This document shows positions 51,263-61,324 of a DNA stretch of 64,000 nucleotides, in pieces. The stretch covers positions 112,084 through 176,083 of the forward strand of contig CALSPX010000015.1 in assembly GCA_943788345.1 (NCBI GenBank), read 5' to 3'. Every line of letters starts with the position of its first letter. The stretch's first letter is position 1. The notes below the pieces were generated by a model. It ran no database searches. It saw only the letters and a list, made by a program, of their open reading frames with translations, and was not told the DNA's origin. This DNA is from Ascidiaceihabitans sp023955215 (lineage in GTDB: Bacteria > Pseudomonadota > Alphaproteobacteria > Rhodobacterales > Rhodobacteraceae). The position numbers and the translations under genes were made by a program.

Positions 51263-52594
51263 TTAGCCGTTTGAGAACTCAGGATATGCTTCCATACCCA
51301 GCTCGGATTTATCCAAGCCCATGATCTCGGCTTCTTCTGATACGCGGATGCCTACAGTGTACTTCAAGACCAACCATACGATTGCAGAGGCGATTACAGT
51401 GAACGCGCCAACCACTACGATGGAGTAAAGTTGAGTGAACAATGAAGCGTCTGAGTTGGTGAAGACAACTGCGATTGTGCCCCAGATACCAGCGAACAAG
51501 TGAACTGGGATCGCACCAACAACATCGTCGATTTTCAGTTTATCAAGCATTGGTACAGCGAAGACCACGATCACACCGCCAACAGCACCTATCAGTGTTG
51601 CCTCAAGCAATGTAGGTGTCAAAGGCTCAGCAGTGATAGCAACAAGACCTGCCAGTGCGCCGTTCAGAACCATTGTAAGGTCAGGCTTTTTGTACAGCAG
51701 TTGTGTTAGGAACAATGCCGCCAAAGAACCACCAGCAGCCGCTGTGTTGGTGTTTGAGAAGATGCGAGAGATGTCTGCAACATCGCCAACAGTACCCATA
51801 GCCAATTGTGAACCACCGTTAAATCCGAACCAACCCATCCACAGGATGAATGTACCCAGTGTTGCAAGTGTCAGGTTTGAACCTGGCATTGGGATTGTTT
51901 TGCCGTTCTTGTATTTGCCGATGCGTGGGCCAAGGATCAGCGCGCCAACCAAAGCAGCCCAGCCACCAACAGAGTGAACAACAGTTGAGCCCGCAAAGTC
52001 CAAGAAGCCCATTGCGTCCAAGAAGCCGCCGCCCCATTTCCAAGATGCTTGAAGTGGGTAGATGATGGATGTCAGGATCACTGTGAACACTAGGAAAGGC
52101 CATAGTTTAATGCGTTCAGCCATTGCACCAGACACGATGGATGCGGTTGCTGCACAGAACATCAACTGGAAGAAAAAGTCAGAACCAGTTGCTGCGTAGC
52201 CGTAGTCGTCTGCTGCATCAGCGGTAACGCCAACGGCTTCAAGAACGCCAACGCCCCAAACGCCAGATAGAACACCTTCGATGCTCCAAGTGCCAAGTGG
52301 GTACATCAAGTTGTAGCCGATGAGGTAGTAGAAGATGGCAGCCAGTGAGAAGAGGCCCATGTTTTTGGTCAATTGCATTGCAACGTTTTTGCCGCGCACG
52401 AGGCCCGCTTCCAACATTGAAAATCCAGCGGCCATCCAGAAGACCAAGAAGCCGGCCATCAAGAATAGCAATGAGTTTAGGATGAACACCGTGTCCGTCG
52501 AAGCCGCGACATTTACGGGTGCGTCCTGTGCCAATGTGAGTGTCGGCAAGGCCGCGAGAACCGCGCCACCAACAAGAGATTTCATAAGTTTCAT
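51263..52594 (-). CDS. amtB: Ammonium transporter AmtB
   Basis: A 443-residue protein with a cleavable N-terminal signal (KSLVGGAVLAALPTLTLAQ) and 11 membrane helices. The twin pore histidines are in STVVHSVGG and VHLFAGIWG, and the family motif DFAGSTVVHSVGGWAALVGALILGPR is present. It conducts ammonium or ammonia across the inner membrane and is inhibited by GlnK. It lies 23 bases downstream of glnK. Confidence 0.96.
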   Translation of the reverse strand: MKLMKSLVGGAVLAALPTLTLAQDAPVNVAASTDTVFILNSLLFLMAGFLVFWMAAGFSMLEAGLVRGKNVAMQLTKNMGLFSLAAIFYYLIGYNLMYPLGTWSIEGVLSGVWGVGVLEAVGVTADAADDYGYAATGSDFFFQLMFCAATASIVSGAMAERIKLWPFLVFTVILTSIIYPLQASWKWGGGFLDAMGFLDFAGSTVVHSVGGWAALVGALILGPRIGKYKNGKTIPMPGSNLTLATLGTFILWMGWFGFNGGSQLAMGTVGDVADISRIFSNTNTAAAGGSLAALFLTQLLYKKPDLTMVLNGALAGLVAITAEPLTPTLLEATLIGAVGGVIVVFAVPMLDKLKIDDVVGAIPVHLFAGIWGTIAVVFTNSDASLFTQLYSIVVVGAFTVIASAIVWLVLKYTVGIRVSEEAEIMGLDKSELGMEAYPEFSNG

Positions 52595-52617
52595 TTTCGT
52601 TTCTCCGTTCGTCGCGA

Positions 52618-52956
52618 TTAAAGGGCGTCTTCGTTTGTTTCGCCGGTGCGCACGCGCACTGCTTGATCTACGTCCAGCACAAATACTTTGCCGTCACCGA
52701 TTTTGCCGGTCTGCGCTGTCTTGATGATTGTTTCGACAATCGCGTCGGCCATATCGGCGCTGACCACGATCTCGAGTTTGATTTTTGGCACGAAGTTCAC
52801 AGCGTATTCCGCGCCGCGATAGATTTCAGTATGACCCGATTGCGAGCCAAAGCCTTTTATTTCAGTTACCATCATGCCGCGTATGCCGGCGTCAGTAAGT
52901 GCCTCACGCACCTCTTCCAGCTTGAACGGTTTGATCGTCGCAATGATTAGTTTCAT
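52618..52956 (-). CDS. glnK: Nitrogen regulatory protein P-II (GlnK)
   Basis: A 112-residue P-II protein. MKLIIATIKPFKLEEVREAL, the T-loop with uridylylatable Tyr (RGAEYAVNFVPK) and the ATP-binding GKIGDGKVFV are all conserved. ATG at 52956 is chosen from AAGGGGA; the open frame continues to 53010. Together with amtB it forms the nitrogen-status pair. No convincing sigma-54 site was seen upstream. Confidence 0.96.
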   Translation of the reverse strand: MKLIIATIKPFKLEEVREALTDAGIRGMMVTEIKGFGSQSGHTEIYRGAEYAVNFVPKIKLEIVVSADMADAIVETIIKTAQTGKIGDGKVFVLDVDQAVRVRTGETNEDAL

Positions 52957-53212
52957 TCGATGTCCCCTTTGATCCAACAGGTTTGCCCTGCGATTTGATG
53001 GTTTTATCAAGTGATGTTTTTGCTGGAGTCGGGAATGATCGGTTGCAAAAAAGTGGGGGAAAAGAGAAGTTTACGCTCAAAATTTGTGCGACGACGCGAT
53101 TTCGATTAATTTTTGTGCTAAAGCTCAATCGAAATAGACGAAATGATGGCCCTGTTCATTCAAACCTGCTGCGCTATGATGTGCCAAACAAACAAGGCCG
53201 GGCAGGGCTGTG

Positions 53213-55360
53213 ATGAGTAACACTTCTAAACGTAGGCGTCCTTTGGTCGCTGACAAACGCTATTCCAAATCCGTGGTTCAACCTAAGCCGCCAAAGAAAG
53301 TACCGCAAAAACGGCGCAAGCCTAAGCGGCCTGTGCGTGGTGGTATTCTTGGTTTTTTTCTTGGGCTGTTTCGCTGGGTCTTCCGTTTGATCTGGAATGT
53401 GATTTGGCGATCTAGTGCTGTGGTCTTTCTAATATTGCTACTGTCTGTGGGTTACGTATTCACGACATTGCCAAACTTGTCAGCGTTGCTAGATGGGCGT
53501 GCCCGTGGATCGGTCACGTTGCTTGATCGTGAAGGTGATGTGTTCGCTTGGCGCGGGGATCAGTTCGGTGGTGCCGTGCGGGCAAATACGGTTTCGCCCT
53601 ATTTGCTTGACGCAGTTGTGGCGACTGAGGACAAGCGGTTCTATCGTCACCTAGGCATCAGCCCACGTGGTGTTGCCAGTGCTGTGCGCATCAATCTAAG
53701 TGAGGGTCGTGGCCCGTTGTCTGGACACGGTGGCTCGACGATCACGCAGCAAGTTGCGAAATTGCTTTGCCTTGGCAAACCCTTTGATCCGAACGAGTGG
53801 AAAAGCGAAGGCGACTATGTTCGTGATTGTCGCCGCAGTTCGTTAAGTCGCAAAGCTCAAGAAGCGATTTTTGCACTTGCGATGGAAGCCAAGTACTCAA
53901 AGGACGACATCCTTTCGATCTATTTGAACCGCGCCTATATGGGCGGCGGTGCATACGGTGCTGAAGCGGCCTCTCAGCGTTACTTTGGTAAAAGCGCATC
54001 AAACCTAAGTATTCCTGAAGGCGCGATGCTGGCGGGTCTTTTGACGGCCCCTTCTACCTTGTCACCTACCAAGAATTTACAGCGCTCCCAAAATCGCGCC
54101 GCAACTGTTGTGCGGATGATGCGTGAACAAGGATATGTTTCCGCTGAGGAAGAAGCGATTGCACAGGCCAATCCTGCGGTGCTGTCTAGGGCCGCTAAGC
54201 AACAAGTCGGCGGGTATTACGCGGACTGGGTGATGTCATCGGGGCCAGAGTTCTTCACACGTAATACGACAGAGGATGTAATCATTCGCACCACGCTTGA
54301 TCAGCGGTTACAGAAGGCTGCTGAAGAGGGCCTGCAATGGGTGTTTGATAATAAGGTATCTGCCGGCTCAAAGGCGCAAGCCGCAATTGTTGTGATGGAT
54401 GCTGATGGTGCTGTACGTGCCATGGTTGGTGGTCGTGCGACCAAAGTAACTGGCGCGTTTAATCGTGCAACTCAAGCGATGCGCCAGACAGGGTCTGCGT
54501 TCAAGCCGTTCGTATACGCAACAGCACTAGACCTTGGGTATTCACCACTCGATACGATCAATGATGAGCCCTATTGTTTGAATATTGCAGGTTCAGGGGA
54601 GTGGTGCCCAAACAATTATACTAAGAAATTCGAGGGCCCTGTGACGATGGCACGGGCACTTGAGGCGTCATTAAACATCCCTGCTGTCAAGATTTCTGAA
54701 AGCGTTGGTCGTGATTTGGTGCGCCGTGTCGCCTCCGATTTTGGGATCAAGAGCGATTTGGCTGCTGGCCCTGCTCTGGCGTTGGGCGCATCAGAAAGCA
54801 CATTGTTGGAAATGACAGGTGCATATGCTGGCATCCTAAATGGTGGATCTGCTGTAACTCCGTTTGGCTTGGTTGAGCTTAGCCTGCTTGGCGACAATGA
54901 GCCGTTGATGGGCACTGGTGGTGGTATTGAAGAGCGGGTCATCCAAGAAAGCTCCGCACGGCAGCTGACATGGATGATGGAGAAGGTCGTCAGCCAAGGT
55001 ACTGGCAAACGCGCCCAATTTGAGGGTCGTGAGATTGCTGGCAAAACAGGGACAACCCAAGGTGCAAAAGACGCATGGTTCATCGGGTTCACAGGCGATT
55101 ACGTGGCCGGTGTTTGGATGGGGTATGATGATAATACGAAGCTAAGGGGCGTGACCGGGGGCGGGCTACCTGCTGATATCTGGCGCGAAACTATGCAGCG
55201 TGTTCACAAAGGTGTTCCAATCAAACCATTGCCAATGCAGTCACCAAAGCAACCTCAACAAGTCGCCCAACCCATTAATGTGGTGCCGGACAATAGTTCT
55301 AAAAATAGGAATATTATTGAAAACCTGTTGTTCAATCTTTTGGGTGGAAATGACCGCTAA
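53213..55360 (+). CDS. Class A penicillin-binding protein (PBP1A-like)
   Basis: About 715 residues. A basic N-terminus and one membrane helix (about residues 65-85) precede the glycosyltransferase domain with the catalytic Glu in ATEDKRFYRH and GGSTITQQVAKLL, then the transpeptidase domain with SxxK (GSAFKPFVY), SLN and KTGTTQGAKDAW. It polymerises and crosslinks peptidoglycan in the periplasm. The ATG at 53213 is preceded by GGCAGGG. It is slightly longer in the low-complexity Pro/Gln tail. Confidence 0.93.
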   Translation: MSNTSKRRRPLVADKRYSKSVVQPKPPKKVPQKRRKPKRPVRGGILGFFLGLFRWVFRLIWNVIWRSSAVVFLILLLSVGYVFTTLPNLSALLDGRARGSVTLLDREGDVFAWRGDQFGGAVRANTVSPYLLDAVVATEDKRFYRHLGISPRGVASAVRINLSEGRGPLSGHGGSTITQQVAKLLCLGKPFDPNEWKSEGDYVRDCRRSSLSRKAQEAIFALAMEAKYSKDDILSIYLNRAYMGGGAYGAEAASQRYFGKSASNLSIPEGAMLAGLLTAPSTLSPTKNLQRSQNRAATVVRMMREQGYVSAEEEAIAQANPAVLSRAAKQQVGGYYADWVMSSGPEFFTRNTTEDVIIRTTLDQRLQKAAEEGLQWVFDNKVSAGSKAQAAIVVMDADGAVRAMVGGRATKVTGAFNRATQAMRQTGSAFKPFVYATALDLGYSPLDTINDEPYCLNIAGSGEWCPNNYTKKFEGPVTMARALEASLNIPAVKISESVGRDLVRRVASDFGIKSDLAAGPALALGASESTLLEMTGAYAGILNGGSAVTPFGLVELSLLGDNEPLMGTGGGIEERVIQESSARQLTWMMEKVVSQGTGKRAQFEGREIAGKTGTTQGAKDAWFIGFTGDYVAGVWMGYDDNTKLRGVTGGGLPADIWRETMQRVHKGVPIKPLPMQSPKQPQQVAQPINVVPDNSSKNRNIIENLLFNLLGGNDR

Positions 55361-55374
55361 GGCGAGGGAACCGA

Positions 55375-55403
55375 GTAAGGCGGATATTTATATTCCGCCT
55401 TAC
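55375..55403. terminator. Hairpin between PBP and mlaC
   Basis: GTAAGGCGGA pairs perfectly with TCCGCCTTAC (10 bp, 9-base loop) in the gap between two convergent genes. It has no marked T-run on either side but is probably a shared terminator. Confidence 0.7.
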
Positions 55404-55413
55404 CGCCCAAGGG

Positions 55414-56013
55414 TCAGCCAGCCTTTTTAAGATCGGCGATCATCTTGTCGATGTTGCCACCATTGCGATCCAGCAAAGCGCCAATTTCCGTACGCTCAGT
55501 CAAAAGCAGGTTTACGCCTTCAATGAACATGTTGAAGAATAGGTCTTTGCCTGATTTTGAAGAAACTAGGAATGTGACTTCGAACGGGGCTGAGCCGCGC
55601 AAAGACGCTGTGGTTTTTACTTCATATCCCGCTTTGATTTTACGAGACGATTTAACTTCGACTTTGCCGCCTACAAATTCGCGGAAACGCTTGCCGTATT
55701 TACGGGCAATGTAGATTTCGAATGCTTTACCAAACGCACGCTTTTGACCTGCAGATGCACGGCGCCCGTCCACGCCCAATGCATATTGTGCCATGATTGG
55801 CACGTCTGCATAGCGGCGGAAAATGCCTTGGAATTCCTTGATCATTGCGGCTTCAGATTTGCCTGACCCAATAACGCTATTGATCTTGGCAACGAGGCTA
55901 TCGACAAGTGTCCGGGCCTCACCTTGGGTTAAAGCCCATGATGGTGTTGCGGTCATTGCCAGTGAAGAGGAAGCAAGTGCGACAAACGTCCGACGTGATA
56001 TGTTATTGTGCAT
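55414..56013 (-). CDS. MlaC-like phospholipid-binding protein
   Basis: A 199-residue periplasmic protein. The signal has a twin-arginine core (ISRRTFVALASSSLAMTATPSWA), suggesting Tat export. The MlaC/Ttg2D domain follows with FQGIFRRYADVPIMAQYALG and FFNMFIEGVNLLLTERTEI. ATG 56013 gives a normal length. Its start overlaps the MlaA gene by 11 bases, so the two are co-translated. It shuttles phospholipids between the outer and inner membrane; the MlaFED complex must be encoded elsewhere. Confidence 0.85.
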   Translation of the reverse strand: MHNNISRRTFVALASSSLAMTATPSWALTQGEARTLVDSLVAKINSVIGSGKSEAAMIKEFQGIFRRYADVPIMAQYALGVDGRRASAGQKRAFGKAFEIYIARKYGKRFREFVGGKVEVKSSRKIKAGYEVKTTASLRGSAPFEVTFLVSSKSGKDLFFNMFIEGVNLLLTERTEIGALLDRNGGNIDKMIADLKKAG

Positions 56014-56782
56014 AAGGGTCCTCATAAGGGTCAGAGTATGGATCTTCGGCTGAAGAAGCGCTGCCTTCATCTCCGAGTGCGAAGCGACGGTTCTGCAAAT
56101 AGATCAAACGTGCTTGTGCGTAACTGTCTTCGCTTTCGTACAGGATGGAGTCGATGGTGCTCGAATAGCGGTCGCGATCCGATAGACGTGAAGATGTGCT
56201 TGCCAGAGTCCCGTAGTATTTTTCAGGACTGCCCACGACATAACTTAACGGATTGGTAAACAAATCGACAACTTTGCCAGTTGTTGCACGTACAGTTGAC
56301 GGGCCAAGTCCTGGCAGCTCAATATAAGCACCTTCGCCTGCACCCCACTTATAAAGAGTTTCACCAAAATCAGTGTCGTGCTCTGCGATCTCCCACGTTT
56401 CTGCTGGATCAAGTAACCCACCAAAGCCGAGAAGTGTGTTGGTTAGGAAACGTGCCATCGACAAGCCGACACCGCGCAAATCGCCCTGAAGAAGTGAATT
56501 AACCATGATGCTGGGTTGGCCAAGGTTTTCAGCAAAATGACTGACAGAATTTTCAACCTCATCTGGCAAGAAAGATGAGTAACCCGACGCGGCTGGGCGA
56601 ACGAGTTTTTCGTCCAGCTTGCGGTTAAAGGCGTGAACTTTTCGGTTATCTTGTTCGTAGGGGTCAAAGATACCGTCAGCGTTACGTGCCCCATTGGTCG
56701 ATGCACAGGCGGTCAATACGACTGTGCAGGCAATCAAAGCAATCTTTGTTGCTGCGCGTTTAACCGATGAAAAAATTGGCAC
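56003..56782 (-). CDS. mlaA: MlaA/VacJ-like outer-membrane lipoprotein
   Basis: A 259-residue lipoprotein with lipobox LTAC after a basic signal. The MlaA blocks DPYEQDNRKVHAFNRKLDEKLVRPAASGY, NTLLGFGGLLDPA and GPYIELPGLGPST-like YIELPGLGPSTVR are present. The C terminus repeats DPY (DPYSDPYEDPYAQ). It removes misplaced phospholipids from the outer leaflet. Paired with mlaC, without the ABC part of the system. Confidence 0.93.
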   Translation of the reverse strand: MPIFSSVKRAATKIALIACTVVLTACASTNGARNADGIFDPYEQDNRKVHAFNRKLDEKLVRPAASGYSSFLPDEVENSVSHFAENLGQPSIMVNSLLQGDLRGVGLSMARFLTNTLLGFGGLLDPAETWEIAEHDTDFGETLYKWGAGEGAYIELPGLGPSTVRATTGKVVDLFTNPLSYVVGSPEKYYGTLASTSSRLSDRDRYSSTIDSILYESEDSYAQARLIYLQNRRFALGDEGSASSAEDPYSDPYEDPYAQ

Positions 56783-56950
56783 TGAATGAGCTCCGAGAAG
56801 TTAGTTTAACCGTTAAATAAGGCTTTGCGGTGTAAAGCCCATAGTGAACCCATCAGAAATATGGCGATGTGGCCGTTGCGTTACATGATTTCTTATATCC
56901 CTTGTATGAACTGAAGGAAATCGGTTGTTTGTTTTGGCGAAAAGGTGCCG

Positions 56951-58679
56951 ATGAAAGTGAGAGCCCAACACAGCGGTGATCTGGAATTGAGGGCTGCATG
57001 GAACCAAAACTGCCGTCCTTACTGGATTGTTGGGCTGTTTAGCTTGTTTTCTAATCTGATGATGCTGACAGGGCCCATCTATATGTTGCAGGTTTATGAC
57101 CGCGTTTTGGGCAGCAAATCACAAGAGACATTGGTCGCTTTATCATTGCTGGTTGTCCTACTTTATGGGGTCATGGGAGTGCTGGATTGGTCGCGGGGGC
57201 GGATCATGACACGGGTGGGGGCAAGATTTCAAAATGCGCTAGATGAACAGGTTTTCGCTGCCGTCTTGCAAAGGTCTGCGAAGGGGGCAGATCTCCACTC
57301 TCAGACAGGATTGCGAAATATTGAGGCAATTCGTCGTTTTATGGCGGCACCCGTTTTTTTGGCATGCTTTGATTTACCTTGGGCACCCATTTTCTTGATC
57401 GGTATTTTTATACTTCATCCAATGCTGGGTTGGCTGGCGGTTGCGGGTGCCTTGGTGTTGGTGACACTGACATGTCTGAACCAATGGTTTATGCACCAAT
57501 CTCAAAGTGCTGCCGGAGTTTTGAGGTTCCAAGCAGGCGAGATTGCAGATCAGATGCGTGACGAAGCAGAGATGATTTGCGCCATGGGAATGCAGGAAAT
57601 CGTGCGTCAGCGGTGGTTGAAGGAGCGTAAGGGGGCGCTGGATCACCAAACCCGGACCAGTGATGTAACAGGTGGCTTTTCGTCACTAACCAAGACACTT
57701 AGATTATTTTTGCAATCGGCAATGTTGGGGCTCGGTGCCTATTTGGTTTTGGAAAATCAAATGACGGCCGGTGGCATAATCGCTGGTTCGATTTTGTTGG
57801 GACGGGCGTTGGTTCCGGTTGAAACTATTTTGAACCAATGGGAGGTAATCCAGAGTGCCAAAGCGGGTTGGGATGGCGTGGGTGTTTTACTTTCGGGTGC
57901 CCCCGTTGCGCCACGCCGGATAGAGCTGCCTTGCCCCAATGCCGACCTTGAAGCGCGGTCTTTAACAGTCGTGAGATCTGGTGAAAAGATTGCAGCCCTT
58001 CGAAACGTCACGTTTCAAGTGCAGACGGGCCAAGCCATCGGTGTTATTGGCCCGTCTGGTAGTGGCAAATCCACGTTGGCGCAGGCGATTACTGGTGCTT
58101 TGCAGCCTGTGGGTGGATCGCTTCGTTTGGACGCAGCTGCGTTAGATCAATATGACCCTACTAGGCTAGGCGAGTACGTGGGATATTTGCCCCAACGGGT
58201 TCGGTTGTTCGATGGTACGATTTCGGAAAATATTGCGCGGCTTGATCCAGAAATGGAAATCCGTGCGGCAAAATCTGCCGCAGCGCATGAGATGATCCTA
58301 GAGCTGCCCGACGGATACGAGACCCGGTTGCGTTCGGCCCAAAGCCGGTTGTCTGTCTGGCGGACAAATGCAAAGAATTGGATTGGCACGTGCGATGTGC
58401 GGCGAACCACCCATCGTGGTTCTAGACGAACCGAATTCGAATTTGGACGCCATTGGAACTGATGCGTTGAACGCAGCGATCCGCACTATCAAATTGCGAA
58501 AAGGCGCGGTGATCGCCATGGCCCACAGACCTGCGGCAATACGCGAATGCGATCTCTTGTTGGTGTTAGAAAATGGGACTCCAACTGCTTTTGGCCCTCG
58601 TGATGAAGTGTTGCGCAAGACTGTCCAAAATCACCATAAAATGCTCCTTGCATCGAACGATCCTAAGAGTACCCCATGA
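56951..58679 (+). pseudogene. Type I secretion ABC transporter (PrtD-like), frameshifted
   Basis: The first frame encodes a membrane domain (about residues 20-300) and an ATPase with Walker A (IGPSGSGKST), reaching SRLS, then fails. A second frame, starting within the ABC signature, encodes LSGGQMQRIGLARAM, Walker B (IVVLDEPNSNLD) and the H-loop (AMAHRPAA) to 58679. The join is at a tandem TCTG-TCTG (58352-58359); removing one copy gives SRLSGGQ in frame and a 574-residue protein, normal for the family. The first frame stops at 58462. The stop overlaps the next gene's start (ATGA) as in intact operons. Confidence 0.88.
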
Positions 58680-59989
58680 ATCAGGATCAGGCAGAACTGC
58701 GGTGGTCTGCATCAATTCCGATTACTTTGGGATTTTTTGCTTTGGTCGTGCTGTTTGGCGGTTTTTTCACATGGTCTCTTACAACAGAAATATCGGGCGC
58801 GATTGTTGCTCTTGGACGCGTCGAAGTCGAACGAAATCGCCAAGTCGTGCAACATCAAAGTGGTGGAACTGTTGCTGCAATTATCGTCGAAGAAGGTGGC
58901 ATGGTGCAGGCGGGTGACGCGTTATTGCGTTTGGATGGGCGGCAATTGAAAAGCGAGAAGAACATTCTTGACGGGTTGTTGTTTGAGTTGGCCGCAAGAC
59001 GCAGTCGACTAACGGCGGAGCGCGACAATGTCGAAACGGTTATCTTTGATGATGCATTGGTTGCCCATGGTGGCGTTGACCCTAACGTTGCTGAACTCGT
59101 GTTAGGTCAAATGAACTTATTTCATGCGCGTAGAGATGCAGCCAAACTTGAAGTCGAAAAATTAGAGGCACGCATCGTACAGGTTGGCAATGAAGCCTTG
59201 GGACTTGGGGCACAGGAAATCGCGTTAAAATCACAACTTGGATTCGTTCTCGAAGAGCTCAAAGCGCAACAATCACTTTTTGATCGTGGGTTGGCCCAAG
59301 CGGGGACCGTCTTTTTCTTGGAGCGAGAAGCTGCAAAACTTAGAGGACAGATAGGGGAATTAGCGGCGCAAACGGCTCAGTTGAATGGGTTGATAACGGA
59401 AATTGATTTGGAAGTATTGAAACTCTCGAATACCTCACGTGAAAATGCAATTGCACAGTTGCGAAATATTCGACACCGCGAAACAGAACTTATCGAGCAG
59501 CGTGCGGCACTTGCCTATAAGATTAATCAATTGATCGTGCGTGCACCAGTTTCGGGGATCGTTTATAGAATGAGGGTTCATTCTGTCCGGTCTGTTCTTA
59601 AGCCTGCCGAACCCATTCTATTTTTGATCCCGCAAGATCGCCCTTTGTTGATTGTGACTCGAATTGATCCGTTGCACATTGATAAAATTGACCGCGGTAA
59701 ACGTGTTACGCTGCGGTTCACGGCATTGGATCAACGGACAACACCAGAGCTAGAGGGTGTTGTTTCACTCATCTCGGCGGATTCATTTGAGGACGATGGA
59801 GGTGGGGCATGATATTACCGCGCTGAAATTTTCCTGGAACCAGAAGAAATGGCAAAACTGGCAGGCAGAAGTGCCCTGATCCCAGGAATGCCCGTCGAGA
59901 CATTTATTCGTACAGTCGATCGATCGCCGCTGGCTTATTTACTGAAACCGATTGTGGATTATTTCAGTCGCGCCTTTAGAGAGTCGTAA
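58676..59989 (+). pseudogene. HlyD-family membrane-fusion protein with premature stop
   Basis: Frame from 58676: N-terminal membrane helix, biotinyl-lipoyl-like VQHQSGGTVAAIIVEEG, a long coiled-coil stretch and VRAPVSGIVYRM. It stops at a TGA (59810-59812) after SADSFEDDGGGA. The same frame continues without further stop as YYRAEIFLEPEEMAKLAG through VETFIRTVDRSPLAYLLKPI to TAA at 59987-59989, exactly the family's usual ending. Full length would be 437 codons. So this is a nonsense change, not a frameshift. It follows the broken ABC gene by a 4-base overlap. Confidence 0.88.
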
Positions 59990-60060
59990 TCTCTCTTTCC
60001 GTTTCTGTTCGACAAGGGTAGCGTTCAATCGAATTTAATCTTGTGATAAGGATCGCTGAA

Positions 60061-60519
60061 ATGAACGCTGAAGATCGTCTAAATTCTCTGGGCCTCACAC
60101 TGCCCGAAGCAACTGCACCTGCTGGCAACTATGTTCCCTTCGTTCAGGCTGGCGATATGGTCTACATCTCTGGTCAAATTTCGAATGGCCCTGACGGTTT
60201 GGTCCTTGGCAAACTGGGTGACAACATGGACGTTGAAGCAGGTGCCGCTGCTGCGCAATTGTGTGGTTTGCATTTGATCGCGCAATTGAAAGCAGCCTGT
60301 GGTGGTGATCTTAGCCGCTTGGTGCGCGTTGTGAAGCTGGGTGGATTCGTGAATTCGACAGACAACTTTACGGATCAGCCTAAAGTTATCAATGGCGCGT
60401 CTGATTTGATGGTGGCGGTTTTTGGCGACACTGGTCGTCATGCGCGCGCTGCTGTGTCCTCACCGTCGTTGCCTTTGGGCGTTGCGGTTGAGATAGAGGG
60501 AACGTTTCAAATCAAATGA
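60061..60519 (+). CDS. RidA-family imine deaminase
   Basis: A 152-residue protein of the RidA/YjgF family. The motif GDMVYISGQISNGPDGLV and the ending GRHARAAVSSPSLPLGVAVEIEGTF, with the conserved Arg that binds the carboxylate, are present. It hydrolyses reactive enamine/imine intermediates. ATG 60061 follows AAGGA; a GTG at 60043 is in frame. Overlaps the following gene by four bases. Confidence 0.92.
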   Translation: MNAEDRLNSLGLTLPEATAPAGNYVPFVQAGDMVYISGQISNGPDGLVLGKLGDNMDVEAGAAAAQLCGLHLIAQLKAACGGDLSRLVRVVKLGGFVNSTDNFTDQPKVINGASDLMVAVFGDTGRHARAAVSSPSLPLGVAVEIEGTFQIK

Positions 60520-61271
60520 TAACGCGTTTGCACCCAGATTTTTTGACGAAACCACTGACACATCGTGGGCTGCACGATGTGTCAGATGGCCGACCTGAAA
60601 ATAGTCGCGCCGCTATTCGTGCAGCTATCGCACATGGTTATGGAATTGAGATTGATTTACAGTTGAGTGCTGATCAAACACCTATGGTGTTCCATGATTA
60701 TGGGTTGAATCGTCTGACGGCTGAAACCGGGGCAGTAGCGCAAATGAATGCCGCTCAATTGGGTGCGATTCAATTGTCTGGCGGCAATGAAGGTATTCCA
60801 GATCTGGATGAGGTTCTGGCTTTGGTCGCTGGCCAAGTGCCCTTGTTGATCGAGTTTAAAGACCAAGATGGCGCGATGGGGACGAATGTTGGCTCCCTTG
60901 AGAAAACGGCTGCTGATCTGCTCTCAAAATATAGCGGGCCTGTTGCTGTGATGTCTTTCAATCCTAATAGTGTTGCACGTTTGGCTGAATTTTTGCCCGA
61001 CGTTGCGCGTGGCATTGTGACAAGTGCATACGCGCCTGATGACTGGCCGCTAAGCCAGGTGGTTTGTGACCATTTACGTGATATCCCTGATTATGACCGA
61101 GTGGGCGCGAGTTTTATCAGTCATGAGCTGGCTGATCTGGGCCGAGCACGCGTTGCTGAACTGAAGGCAAATGGCGCGAATGTTTTGTGCTGGACGGTTA
61201 AGTCTGCCGTTCAAGAAGTACAGGCACGTAAGGTCGCAGAAAATATAACGTTCGAGCAATATCTAGCTTGA
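60516..61271 (+). CDS. Glycerophosphodiester phosphodiesterase
   Basis: A 251-residue TIM-barrel enzyme. The catalytic THRGLHD and the metal-binding GIEIDLQLSADQTPMVFHDYGLNRLT, along with LLIEFKDQ and AVMSFNPNSV, match the UgpQ family that releases glycerol-3-phosphate from phospholipid head groups. There is no signal peptide, so it is cytosolic. Coupled to RidA by an ATGA overlap. Confidence 0.93.
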   Translation: MITRLHPDFLTKPLTHRGLHDVSDGRPENSRAAIRAAIAHGYGIEIDLQLSADQTPMVFHDYGLNRLTAETGAVAQMNAAQLGAIQLSGGNEGIPDLDEVLALVAGQVPLLIEFKDQDGAMGTNVGSLEKTAADLLSKYSGPVAVMSFNPNSVARLAEFLPDVARGIVTSAYAPDDWPLSQVVCDHLRDIPDYDRVGASFISHELADLGRARVAELKANGANVLCWTVKSAVQEVQARKVAENITFEQYLA

Positions 61272-61324
61272 AACATGTGTGGGCAGCCACAACTTATAAG
61301 GCGTAATGGTCGGGGGAGCACGCG

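Noticed and set aside
52957..53212. Sigma-54 promoter or NtrC sites upstream of glnK
   Set aside because: No TGGCAC-N5-TTGC match was found by eye in this region on the minus strand.
59810..59812. TGA in hlyD as a selenocysteine codon
   Set aside because: No SECIS-like hairpin was seen just after it and HlyD proteins have no selenocysteine; a nonsense change is simpler.
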